Source: Bacteroidota bacterium
GTDB lineage: Bacteria > Bacteroidota > Bacteroidia > NS11-12g > UBA9320
Length of the DNA: 6,480 nucleotides
Assembly: GCA_003484585.1 (NCBI GenBank)
Contig: DNBZ01000097.1
Span: 1 to 6,480, forward strand
Direction of reading: 5' to 3'
Positions 1 through 5,774 of the stretch are shown here, piece by piece. Positions within the stretch are counted from its first letter, which is position 1. Each line of letters starts with the position of its first letter. The translations under genes and the position numbers were made by a program. The notes under the pieces are model-generated. The model was given only the letters and a program-made list of their open reading frames with translations, was not told the origin of the DNA and did not search any database.

Positions 1-52
1 TTTTCATGTTAGCTTTTCCCTAGCTCTCGTACTAAGGTGAAAATACAACAAC

Positions 53-535
53 ATGAAAAATATAAAACATCTATTATTTATACTTTTCGGCTTCTTCTTT
101 TTCTCGGCGTGTACAGAGCTAGAGCGTCAGCACTATGTGAGTAGATTTGAAGATGAAGCAGAAGTTTGGGCAGATGATATAATCACCAAGCAAGCCATTA
201 ATAATACAGAAGAAATATTCTTAGTAAACTACCACTCAAATGCTCAAGAATTTAATGTAGATGGTGCTTTTCATAATAAACTACGTGCACTTGCGGTACA
301 AGCAGATGTCATACACTTAGACCAGGATATCGTTATTCTTTTTAGTGTAAACCAAGGATCTTCAGACCCTAATATTTGGGACTATGTAAGCGACAATGGA
401 TTTAAAGCTGCATTCGAAAATTGGATGGAAGGATATGAAGGTGCCGATATAGAGCATAAAGAAAGATTGAATATAGTAGGATATCAATTCTATAAATACT
501 CAGAAGCTAGACTTGCTGTACCCTACGAAGATTAA
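53..535 (+). CDS. Small predicted lipoprotein of unknown function (160 aa)
   Basis: I do not recognise this family. The protein opens with a short basic stretch (MKNIKH), then a hydrophobic core rich in Phe and Leu (about residues 7-17), then Phe-Ser-Ala-Cys with the cysteine at residue 20. This is a plausible signal peptidase II lipobox, although position -3 is Phe rather than the usual Leu, so the product is inferred to be a lipid-anchored envelope protein. The mature part (about 140 residues) is acidic and rich in aromatic residues, with no repeat or catalytic motif that I can name. The ATG at 53 is preferred because it gives a complete signal peptide; an AAGGTGA stretch at 34-40 lies 12 nt upstream, a long spacing for a Shine-Dalgarno. 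The stop is TAA at 533-535. The gene stands alone and converges on rlmF, with a shared palindrome after it. The reading frame is confident, the lipoprotein call good, the function unknown. Confidence 0.85.
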   Translation: MKNIKHLLFILFGFFFFSACTELERQHYVSRFEDEAEVWADDIITKQAINNTEEIFLVNYHSNAQEFNVDGAFHNKLRALAVQADVIHLDQDIVILFSVNQGSSDPNIWDYVSDNGFKAAFENWMEGYEGADIEHKERLNIVGYQFYKYSEARLAVPYED

Positions 536-557
536 AAGAATTTGACTTGTGAAAACT

Positions 558-595
558 AAGAAGCCCTGCACATACTAGTATGTGTAGGGCTTCTT
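558..595. terminator. Probable bidirectional Rho-independent terminator between convergent genes
   Basis: This is a 38-nt almost perfect palindrome. The outer arm AAGAAGCCCT (558-567) pairs with AGGGCTTCTT (586-595), and the inner CACATACTAGTATGTG (569-584) is itself fully self-complementary. The one non-Watson-Crick position (568 with 585) is a G-U wobble in plus-strand RNA but a C-A mismatch in minus-strand RNA. The hairpin lies 22 nt after the lipoprotein stop and 22 nt before the last base of rlmF on the opposite strand. The plus-strand tail is moderately T-rich (GTTTCTTG) and the minus-strand tail reads AGTTTTC, so neither is a classical long U tract. Its position between two converging 3' ends supports a shared terminator. 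Confidence 0.75.
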
Positions 596-599
596 GTTT

Positions 600-614
600 C
601 TTGCTAGTAGCAAG
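600..614 (+). terminator. Small secondary hairpin with T-rich tail (weak)
   Basis: CTTGCTA (600-606) and TAGCAAG (608-614) are exact reverse complements around one base, giving a realistic stem of about 5 bp with a 5-nt loop. The plus-strand sequence after it is T-rich (TGTTTATTTTT, 615-625), so it could back up the larger terminator just upstream for the lipoprotein transcript. It abuts the rlmF stop codon (complement of 618-620). The stem is short, so this may be incidental. Confidence 0.3.
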
Positions 615-617
615 TGT

Positions 618-1604
618 TTATTTTTGGTTTTCTTGTCTCCACAGCTTTCTTCTGTTAGCTGTATGGTAAGACCAAGCCACTATGCGACTACTCTTGTTTC
701 CTTGTCCCATATCTATGGTCTTTACTTGTTGAGCATTGACTGCTCGTAGAGCTTCGTAGATATCTTTTAAGTTGCCTTGCTTGCTTACCAAAGTACTAAA
801 CCAAAGTACATTCTTTTTGAAAAGGGCACTTTCTTTTATCATATCACGTACAAAGCGGAGCTCGCCACCTACACACCATAGCTCAGTATGCTGACCACCA
901 AAACTCACAGCATTTGTAGGCTTATTGCCTTGGCTATCTGTAGCTTTTCCTTTAGTTAGGCTTTTTACTTTTCGCATATTGGCACTTACTGCCTCTTCTG
1001 CACTCGCGTGAAAAGGTGGGTTACACGTCGTAATGTCAAAGTGCTCATCTGGGCCTATGATTCCTTTGAAAATATTGGAAGGATTGGGTTGTAGTCTTAC
1101 ATCCACACCCAGCTTATTGGCCTTAGTAATAGCCGTCGCTATTTGTATGCTTTTAGGGTTGATGTCTGCAGCAGCAAAGTTCCAGTCGTATTCTACAGTA
1201 CCTATTATAGGGTAGATACAGTTGGCACCTGTGCCAATGTCTAAAGCTTTTACCCGTGGGCCTCTTGGTATCTGGTCATCATCGTCGCTTCCCAGTAGGT
1301 CTGCTATATGGTGTATATAGTCTGCTCTGCCGGGTACGGGTGGACATAGATAGTCTAGTGGTATATCCCAGTGATCTATGCCGTAGTCTTTTTTGAGTAA
1401 GGCTTGATTAAGAAGCTTTACCGCTTCGGAGTTAAAGAAATCAATGGTTTCTGAACCATACTTATTTATAGCCACATGTTTTTTTAATGCAGGATTCTCT
1501 TCTATCAACAGCTTAAAATTATACCTCTGCTTGTGTCTGTTTCGACTGTGCAACTTGCTTTTAGCTTCGGTAGGATTTGGTTTTGGCTTTTGTTCTTGCG
1601 GCAT
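618..1604 (-). CDS. rlmF: 23S rRNA (adenine(1618)-N(6))-methyltransferase RlmF
   Basis: This is a SAM-dependent methyltransferase of the RlmF (YbiN) family, which N6-methylates A1618 of 23S rRNA in the cytoplasm. Numbered from the ATG, the protein has 328 aa (E. coli RlmF is about 308). Family signatures are clear: LHSRNRHKQRY near residue 18; WDIPLDYLCPPVPGRADYIHH at about 79-99; the SAM-binding loop LDIGTGANCIYP at about 121-132; the catalytic NPPFH at 195-199; and the late FGGQHTELWCVGGE block at about 235-248. The domain is complete. A longer reading from a TTG at 1616 adds only MPQY. I prefer the ATG (1604-1602) because that TTG lies inside a minus-strand TATCTTTG promoter-like element, and the N-terminal region before LHSRNRH is low-complexity (K, P, Q, E) and poorly conserved. 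The gene is monocistronic here, divergent from mraZ and convergent with the lipoprotein gene. The product is a certain family match; the exact start is uncertain. Confidence 0.95.
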   Translation of the reverse strand: MPQEQKPKPNPTEAKSKLHSRNRHKQRYNFKLLIEENPALKKHVAINKYGSETIDFFNSEAVKLLNQALLKKDYGIDHWDIPLDYLCPPVPGRADYIHHIADLLGSDDDDQIPRGPRVKALDIGTGANCIYPIIGTVEYDWNFAAADINPKSIQIATAITKANKLGVDVRLQPNPSNIFKGIIGPDEHFDITTCNPPFHASAEEAVSANMRKVKSLTKGKATDSQGNKPTNAVSFGGQHTELWCVGGELRFVRDMIKESALFKKNVLWFSTLVSKQGNLKDIYEALRAVNAQQVKTIDMGQGNKSSRIVAWSYHTANRRKLWRQENQK

Positions 1605-1613
1605 ATACTGCGG

Positions 1614-1621
1614 CAAAGATA
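1614..1621 (-). promoter_or_regulatory. Candidate -7 element (TATCTTTG) for rlmF
   Basis: Read on the minus strand, 1621 to 1614 is TATCTTTG, an exact match to the Bacteroidota -7 consensus TAnnTTTG. It lies 9 nt before the ATG at 1604, so transcription from it would start almost at the start codon and give a near-leaderless message. I see no clear TTG -33 element about 19 nt further upstream. One exact 8-mer with four free or partly free positions can occur by chance, so this is a moderate call. Confidence 0.4.
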
Positions 1622-1960
1622 CGTGATTGATTTTTCGTAGGATTCTTTTTTCACACGAAGTGACTAAGATGTAGTAGCTTTATCTTTTGGTGAAAAAAAA
1701 GAAAGGTCTCATAAACTGTAATACCTGATTTATTCCCTTTTACTCTATTTTGTTATTTGCTACAAATCGTCTGAATATATAAATCGGGATAATCCAGAAA
1801 AGCGGAATCTTAAAACCACCCACATTCTCCCCTAATCTCAGGAATATCCCCTTTTTATCCGTCCATAAACGCTAATTAGTAAAAAGTACGGGATTTTATG
1901 CCACTATTTATATAGCTGATAATCAAGTAACTAACACTGTTTGTGGAATACTTATGCCAA
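1622..1960. other. Intergenic region between divergent rlmF and mraZ, without a gene
   Basis: I see no credible coding sequence in this AT-rich stretch; ATG-initiated frames end within a few codons. It contains an imperfect inverted repeat (TTCTTTTTTCAC at 1643-1654 against GTGAAAAAAAAGAA at 1690-1703, two extra As in the right arm) and a small hairpin ATTTG-CTA-CAAAT (1755-1767). An 8-bp direct repeat TTATGCCA occurs at 1896-1903 and 1952-1959. Two degenerate MraZ-box-like sequences lie on the minus strand at 1817-1833. No RNA gene or known riboswitch is evident. The length is generous for a simple divergent promoter pair, so further regulatory sites for the dcw cluster are possible. Confidence 0.6.
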
Positions 1961-1990
1961 AAAGTGGGAGATAGTGGGAGAAAGTGGGAG
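1961..1990 (+). promoter_or_regulatory. Three tandem MraZ boxes (mraZ/dcw operator)
   Basis: Three consecutive decamers, AAAGTGGGAG, ATAGTGGGAG and AAAGTGGGAG, run without a gap from 1961 to 1990, each sharing AGTGGGAG. Expressed as TGGGA cores, they are separated by exactly 5 nt. This is the arrangement reported for the E. coli MraZ operator (TGGGN repeats with 5-nt spacers, one per helical turn). The array ends 9 bp before the -7 element and 39 bp before the mraZ GTG, so it covers the place where a -33 element would sit. The array is plain to see; that MraZ binds it is inferred from the family and from its position upstream of mraZ. Confidence 0.88.
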
Positions 1991-1999
1991 AATTCGTTT

Positions 2000-2007
2000 T
2001 ACTTTTG
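2000..2007 (+). promoter_or_regulatory. mraZ/dcw promoter -7 element (TACTTTTG)
   Basis: TACTTTTG is an exact match to the Bacteroidota consensus TAnnTTTG. It predicts a transcript start near 2012-2015 and a leader of only about 15-18 nt before the GTG at 2030. No TTG or TTTG is found about 19 nt upstream, where the -33 element is expected; that space is filled by the MraZ boxes. The estimated start comes from the motif alone. Confidence 0.65.
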
Positions 2008-2029
2008 ACATCAAGAAATAATTATAGCC

Positions 2030-2506
2030 GTGTCAAAACCACTTTACATAGGAGAATTCGAAGTCAAGCTAGACGACAAGGGTCGTGTAGTATTGCCTGC
2101 GGGTCTCAAAAAGCAGCTTCCTAAGGATGCTGTAGGTAAGCTGGTGGTGAATCGCGGTTTTGAGAAGTGTCTGACACTTTATACTAGAAAAGACTGGGAC
2201 GAGGAGTTGAAGGGTTTGGGTTCGCTTAATCACTTTAACAAGAAGCACCGTATGTTTATTCGGCAGTTTAGTAATGGAGCTACTGAGATACAGTTAGATA
2301 ACTCATCTCGTATGCTGGTTCCTAAAAAACTGTGTGAGTATGCCGAGATTAAAAATGAAGCAGTCTTTTATGCGTATGGCAATAGAATAGAAATCTGGAG
2401 CAAGCATCTCTACGAACATATGATGGATGTAGACGCCGATGACTTTGCTGATTTAGCCGAAGAAGTGATGGGGGGTTCTTTAGGAGATGGAGGTGATGAT
2501 GAGTAA
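2030..2506 (+). CDS. mraZ: Transcriptional regulator MraZ
   Basis: MraZ is the DNA-binding regulator of the dcw cluster and, in E. coli, represses its own operon. The protein has 158 aa and the family's two SpoVT-AbrB-like half-domains: DDKGRVVLP (residues 15-23) and DNSSRMLVP (90-98). The first matches the DxKGRxxxP motif; the second keeps Asp, Arg and Pro but has Ser in place of the common Gly before Arg. Bacteroidota-type sequence such as VNRGFEKCLTLYT (40-52) lies between them. The tail from 133 on is unusually acidic (11 Asp or Glu in 26 residues, no Lys or Arg). The start is GTG at 2030, because the family begins just before the first domain with a GEFEVKLDDKGR-like run; there is no Shine-Dalgarno, only an A/T-rich stretch. 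It heads the operon, and its last 8 bp overlap rsmH. Autoregulation is suggested by the three boxes upstream. Confidence 0.96.
   Translation: MSKPLYIGEFEVKLDDKGRVVLPAGLKKQLPKDAVGKLVVNRGFEKCLTLYTRKDWDEELKGLGSLNHFNKKHRMFIRQFSNGATEIQLDNSSRMLVPKKLCEYAEIKNEAVFYAYGNRIEIWSKHLYEHMMDVDADDFADLAEEVMGGSLGDGGDDE
2489..2497 (+). promoter_or_regulatory. Strong Shine-Dalgarno for rsmH inside the mraZ 3' end
   Basis: GGAGGTGAT is an exact complement to 9 nt at the 3' end of 16S rRNA. Its GGAGG core ends 5 nt before the ATG at 2499, which selects that ATG over the in-frame ATGs at 2487 (which would overlap the core itself) and 2496. A strong Shine-Dalgarno is uncommon in Bacteroidota; here it probably serves re-initiation after mraZ. 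The same bases encode part of the glycine/aspartate tail of MraZ. Confidence 0.75.
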
Positions 2507-3404
2507 TTATCACGTGCCTGTAATGCTCCAAGAGTGCATGGATGGATTACAAATAAATCCAAGTGGTACGTATGTAGATGTCACTTATGGTGGCGGTGGT
2601 CATGCTCGTGCTATTCTAGATAGGCTAGGTGAAGATGGGACTTTATTGGTTTTTGATCAAGATGCAGATGCAGTGAAAAACAGAATAGATGATCCTCGAC
2701 TACATTTCTGCGAAGCAAATTTTAGATATTTAGAAAACTTTTGTTCTTACTATAAGGTAGGTAAGATAGATGGCCTCTTGGCAGATTTAGGTGTGAGCTC
2801 ACATCATTTAGATGCTAAGGATAGAGGGTTTTCATTTCGCTTTGGCGAGGCAGAATTAGATATGCGTATGAATACAGATGCGGAGATTTCTGCTAAGAGT
2901 ATTTTGAATACATACGAGCAGCCTCGACTAGCAAAAGTGCTACGTAGTTATGGTGAGCTAGATAAAGCTTCGCCAATGGCTAATGCCATAATCGATTATC
3001 GTACAGTAAAAAGTATAGATACTACTGAAGATTTATCCGCAGCTCTAGATCGTTTTTTAAACGACAAAACAAGAAATAAGACTTTAGCTAAAGTATATCA
3101 AGCAGTGCGTATAGAGGTGAATGCAGAGATGTCTACCCTGGAGCAGATGCTAGAGCAAGCCACTAATTTACTTAAACCTGAAGGTCGTTTGGTGGTGATG
3201 TCTTACCACTCGCTCGAAGACAGATTGGTAAAAAACCTTATTCAAACAGGGAATGTAGCTGGTGAGCGTGTCACAGATCACTTTGGTAATCTGCCTCAAG
3301 TATATAAGGCGATTAACAAAAAGCCGATGGTGGCTTCTGCAGAAGAAATACTAACTAACACACGAGCCCGGAGTGCCAAATTAAGAATAGCAGCGAGAAT
3401 CTAA
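2499..3404 (+). CDS. rsmH: 16S rRNA (cytosine(1402)-N(4))-methyltransferase RsmH (MraW)
   Basis: RsmH uses SAM to N4-methylate C1402 of 16S rRNA in the ribosomal P site. From the ATG at 2499 the protein has 301 aa and begins MSNYHVPVML, as family members do. Motifs in order: the SAM loop DVTYGGGGH (27-35), the acidic end of strand 2 in VFDQD (51-55), DLGVSSHHLD (96-105) with RGFSF (109-113) and LDMRM (120-124), YQAVRIEVN (200-208), YHSLEDR (236-242), and the C-terminal NTRARSAKLRIA (287-298). The fold is complete and of normal length. The ATG lies 5 nt after a GGAGG core; reading from 2487 would add four residues (MEVM) that match no family pattern. The gene overlaps mraZ by 8 bp (ATGAGTAA), and its stop TAA shares one base with the next ATG (TAATG), so translation is probably coupled. 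Confidence 0.97.
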   Translation: MSNYHVPVMLQECMDGLQINPSGTYVDVTYGGGGHARAILDRLGEDGTLLVFDQDADAVKNRIDDPRLHFCEANFRYLENFCSYYKVGKIDGLLADLGVSSHHLDAKDRGFSFRFGEAELDMRMNTDAEISAKSILNTYEQPRLAKVLRSYGELDKASPMANAIIDYRTVKSIDTTEDLSAALDRFLNDKTRNKTLAKVYQAVRIEVNAEMSTLEQMLEQATNLLKPEGRLVVMSYHSLEDRLVKNLIQTGNVAGERVTDHFGNLPQVYKAINKKPMVASAEEILTNTRARSAKLRIAARI

Positions 3405-3709
3405 TGGCTACAGATAAAAAATCCATCTCGACTAAAGATTTCACACTCACTACCGAATGGATTTACTACCTCGGCTTCTTATTTACCTTAGCTCTGCTGT
3501 ACATCTATCTGACGCATCGTACAGATAATATAGTGCGAGAGATAGAGTCTACAAAGAGAGACCTGGTAGAGTTACGTGCTGAAAATATTACCCTTAAATC
3601 TGATATCATGAAAAATAGATCGCGAGCTAATCTTGAGTCTCGTCTTTCTAATAGAGGTGTGAAAGAACCTAATAGAGCTGTCAAAGTAATCCGCATTAAA
3701 AATGACTAA
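3404..3709 (+). CDS. ftsL: FtsL-like cell division membrane protein
   Basis: This short bitopic protein (101 aa) occupies the FtsL slot between rsmH and ftsI. A polar N-terminus of about 18 residues (cytoplasmic) is followed by one membrane segment at about 19-37 (WIYYLGFLFTLALLYIYL). A heptad-like, charged stretch follows at about 41-70, with Ile43, Ile47, Leu54, Leu57, Ile62 and Leu64 as likely core positions; it is predicted to form a periplasmic coiled coil. The tail (LSNRGVKEPNRAVKVIRI) resembles the end of Bacteroidota FtsL-like proteins. FtsL pairs with FtsB and FtsQ in the divisome and helps activate the septal synthase. FtsL diverges quickly, so the call rests on topology, size and position more than on residue identity. 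The start ATG at 3404 overlaps the rsmH stop by one base; the 3' end overlaps ftsI by 8 bp. Confidence 0.85.
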   Translation: MATDKKSISTKDFTLTTEWIYYLGFLFTLALLYIYLTHRTDNIVREIESTKRDLVELRAENITLKSDIMKNRSRANLESRLSNRGVKEPNRAVKVIRIKND

Positions 3710-5774
3710 TATCAAAAAAGGCATAATGTGGCGTGTGGTTTTTGGGATGAGTGCAGTGGTGCTTTTTGCTATTGTAGTTTCTTTTAAGATGTTTACTATA
3801 CAGATAGTAGAAGGCGAGAAGTGGCTTGCTATGTCTGACAGTACTACTATCAGGAGACAAAATATTACACCTGCCCGTGGCAATATATATTCAGATGATG
3901 GTAGTTTATTATCTACCTCTATGCCCATTTATGAAATAAGATGGGATGCTACAGTGGTAAATAAAGACACTTTTAGAGTATATGTAAGTGATTTGGCGAT
4001 AGAGCTGTCTAGACTATTCCCAGAGCATACTGCATCCTACTATAGCTCTTTGCTCAAAACTGCTAGAAGAGATAAGAATAGGTATAAGCTCATAAGAAGA
4101 AAGGTAGATTATCATCAACAAAAAGCCATGGCAGAAATGTCTATTTTTAAAAAAGGTAGATACAAAGGAGGCTTTTTGCCACAGCTAAACACTAAGCGTG
4201 TGAAGCCTGCGGGGGAGCTGGCCCATAGAACCATAGGCTGGTATCATAATGAGCAAAATCAAGGTGTAGGACTTGAGAGAAGTTACGATCAAGACTTAGG
4301 TGGTGTGAAAGGTGAGCGACTAGTGCAGCGTATTTCTGGTGGCAATAGACCGCTGAACGACGAAAATCTCATAGAGCCACAAAATGGTAGAGATGTGCAT
4401 ACTACCATTAATATAGATTTTCAGGAGATAGCTCAGCGATCTTTAGAAAAAGCACTCATAAAGCACAATGCACATCATGGATCTGTAGTGGTGATGGAAG
4501 TGGCTACAGGTAAAATAAAAGCTATTGCGAATCTTAAAAGAACAGAATCTGGCGTGTATAGAGAGTTGTATAACTATGCTATAGGAGAGAGTTATGAGCC
4601 AGGTAGTGTATGGAAAGTGTACTCAGCAATGGCTGCGTTCGAAGATGGACTTATAAATCCTGAGGATAGTATGGACATAATGAATGGGGAGCGTGATTAC
4701 TTCGGTAAGCCTATGCGAGATTCAGATAGAGGTAGATTTAAGAAGATGAGCTTTAAGCAGGCTTTTGCTCGTTCTAGTAATGTCGCTTTCTCATCTATCA
4801 TTTTTGATAATTATGCTCAGAATCCAAGCAAGTATATCTCACATCTACGCAAACTAGATCTTGATAAGACTACGGGAATAGAAATATTAGGTGACGCAGA
4901 GCCATTCTTGAATCATCCAGAGAGTAGCACTTGGTCGCAGCTTACACTTCCTTGGTTAGCCATCGGGTACGAAAATCAACATACTGCATTGCAATTGCTC
5001 ACGGCTTATAACGGTATTATTAATAATGGCGATATGATAAAGCCTCGCTTAGTAAATGAAGTGACTGATGCAGGTTTAGTAGTGAAGGATAATAATGAGC
5101 GAGTAGAGTCTAAGAAGGTTTGTTCTAAGGAAACTTCTGCAAAAATAAAAGAGCTTACTGCCGAAGTGTTCTTAAGCGGTTCCGCTAGTGGAGTTAGAAG
5201 TAATGTGGTTTCGATGGGAGGTAAAACAGGTACTGCTCAAATAGCAACTAAAGGACAATATCAAAAATCTAGAATTTACAATGCCAGTTTCGTGGGTCAC
5301 TTCCCAGCAGACGAGCCTGTTTATAGTGTGTTTGTAATGGTAAATCAACCAAGCAATGGACAGTTCTATGCTAGCTCAGTAGCTGCTCCAGTATTTGCAG
5401 AAGTAGCAGAGAAAATTTTCACTATTAGTGTTAAGCAAAAGGTGGATGATACCTCTACTCGTTTTCCGAATTATACCTCGGGTTACTACTCGGATTTTAA
5501 AGTGCTCAACAGTGCTCTGAATGTAGAATTAACCCAAGAAGTAAATAATGAGGTGATAGCTATGAATGCAAAAACGGGCAAGGCAAAGGGACTAAACATA
5601 GAAGACAATAAAATGCCAAACGTAAGAGGACTAGGGGCTAAAGATGCCATCTACTTACTAGAGAGATATGGCTTGCAAGCTAAAATGACTGGTAATGGCA
5701 GAGTAGTGGAACAGAGTCCGGCAGCTGGGTCTAGAGTTACTAAAAATCAACACGTTTACATCCGATTAAATTGA
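3702..5774 (+). CDS. ftsI: Septal peptidoglycan transpeptidase FtsI (PBP3, class B PBP with PASTA domain)
   Basis: This monofunctional class B penicillin-binding protein cross-links septal peptidoglycan in the periplasm. The product has 690 aa. One membrane anchor lies at about 10-30. The dimerisation domain follows, with PARGNIYSDDG (57-67) and GLERSYDQDLGG (190-201). The transpeptidase domain spans about 230-575 and carries all three catalytic motifs: SxxK as SVWK (302-305, nucleophile Ser302), SxN as SSN (358-360) and KTG in GGKTGTAQ (506-513). A linker of about 60 residues without recognisable motifs leads to one C-terminal PASTA domain (about 638-690, beginning MPNVRGLGAKDA and ending VYIRLN). 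The SxxK inner residues are Val-Trp rather than the frequent Thr-Phe. The ATG at 3702 lies in an ATGACTAA overlap with ftsL and gives a normal short cytoplasmic N-terminus. The stop TGA overlaps the murE start. Co-location with FtsL-like and murE supports the septal role. Confidence 0.96.
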   Translation: MTNIKKGIMWRVVFGMSAVVLFAIVVSFKMFTIQIVEGEKWLAMSDSTTIRRQNITPARGNIYSDDGSLLSTSMPIYEIRWDATVVNKDTFRVYVSDLAIELSRLFPEHTASYYSSLLKTARRDKNRYKLIRRKVDYHQQKAMAEMSIFKKGRYKGGFLPQLNTKRVKPAGELAHRTIGWYHNEQNQGVGLERSYDQDLGGVKGERLVQRISGGNRPLNDENLIEPQNGRDVHTTINIDFQEIAQRSLEKALIKHNAHHGSVVVMEVATGKIKAIANLKRTESGVYRELYNYAIGESYEPGSVWKVYSAMAAFEDGLINPEDSMDIMNGERDYFGKPMRDSDRGRFKKMSFKQAFARSSNVAFSSIIFDNYAQNPSKYISHLRKLDLDKTTGIEILGDAEPFLNHPESSTWSQLTLPWLAIGYENQHTALQLLTAYNGIINNGDMIKPRLVNEVTDAGLVVKDNNERVESKKVCSKETSAKIKELTAEVFLSGSASGVRSNVVSMGGKTGTAQIATKGQYQKSRIYNASFVGHFPADEPVYSVFVMVNQPSNGQFYASSVAAPVFAEVAEKIFTISVKQKVDDTSTRFPNYTSGYYSDFKVLNSALNVELTQEVNNEVIAMNAKTGKAKGLNIEDNKMPNVRGLGAKDAIYLLERYGLQAKMTGNGRVVEQSPAAGSRVTKNQHVYIRLN

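Noticed and set aside
10..17. TAGCTTTT as a -7 promoter element for the lipoprotein gene.
   Set aside because: It misses the final G of TAnnTTTG, and the region where a -33 element would lie falls outside the window.
2..40. A plus-strand frame open from the left edge to a TGA at 38-40, possibly the tail of an upstream gene.
   Set aside because: Only 12 codons are visible, with no recognisable motif. This cannot be told from chance.
1033..1626. Two 60-codon open frames on the plus strand (1033-1215 and 1444-1626) opposite rlmF.
   Set aside because: They are antisense to a fully conserved enzyme gene, their translations are low-complexity and cysteine-rich, and neither has start-site support.
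1746..1759. TATTTTG and TTATTTG as alternative promoter -7 elements in the rlmF-mraZ gap.
   Set aside because: Both are imperfect and far from mraZ; the exact match at 2000-2007 is better placed.
1896..1959. Direct repeat TTATGCCA (1896-1903 and 1952-1959) as a regulator site pair.
   Set aside because: Eight bases 56 bp apart in AT-rich DNA can arise by chance, and I know of no regulator with this site.
2349..2531. Minus-strand open frame opposite the mraZ-rsmH junction.
   Set aside because: It is a shadow of two confident genes, with a His-rich translation produced by the GAT/ATG-rich coding strand.
3505..3928. Minus-strand open frames opposite ftsL and the ftsI start.
   Set aside because: They are antisense to well-supported membrane proteins and show no domain or promoter of their own.
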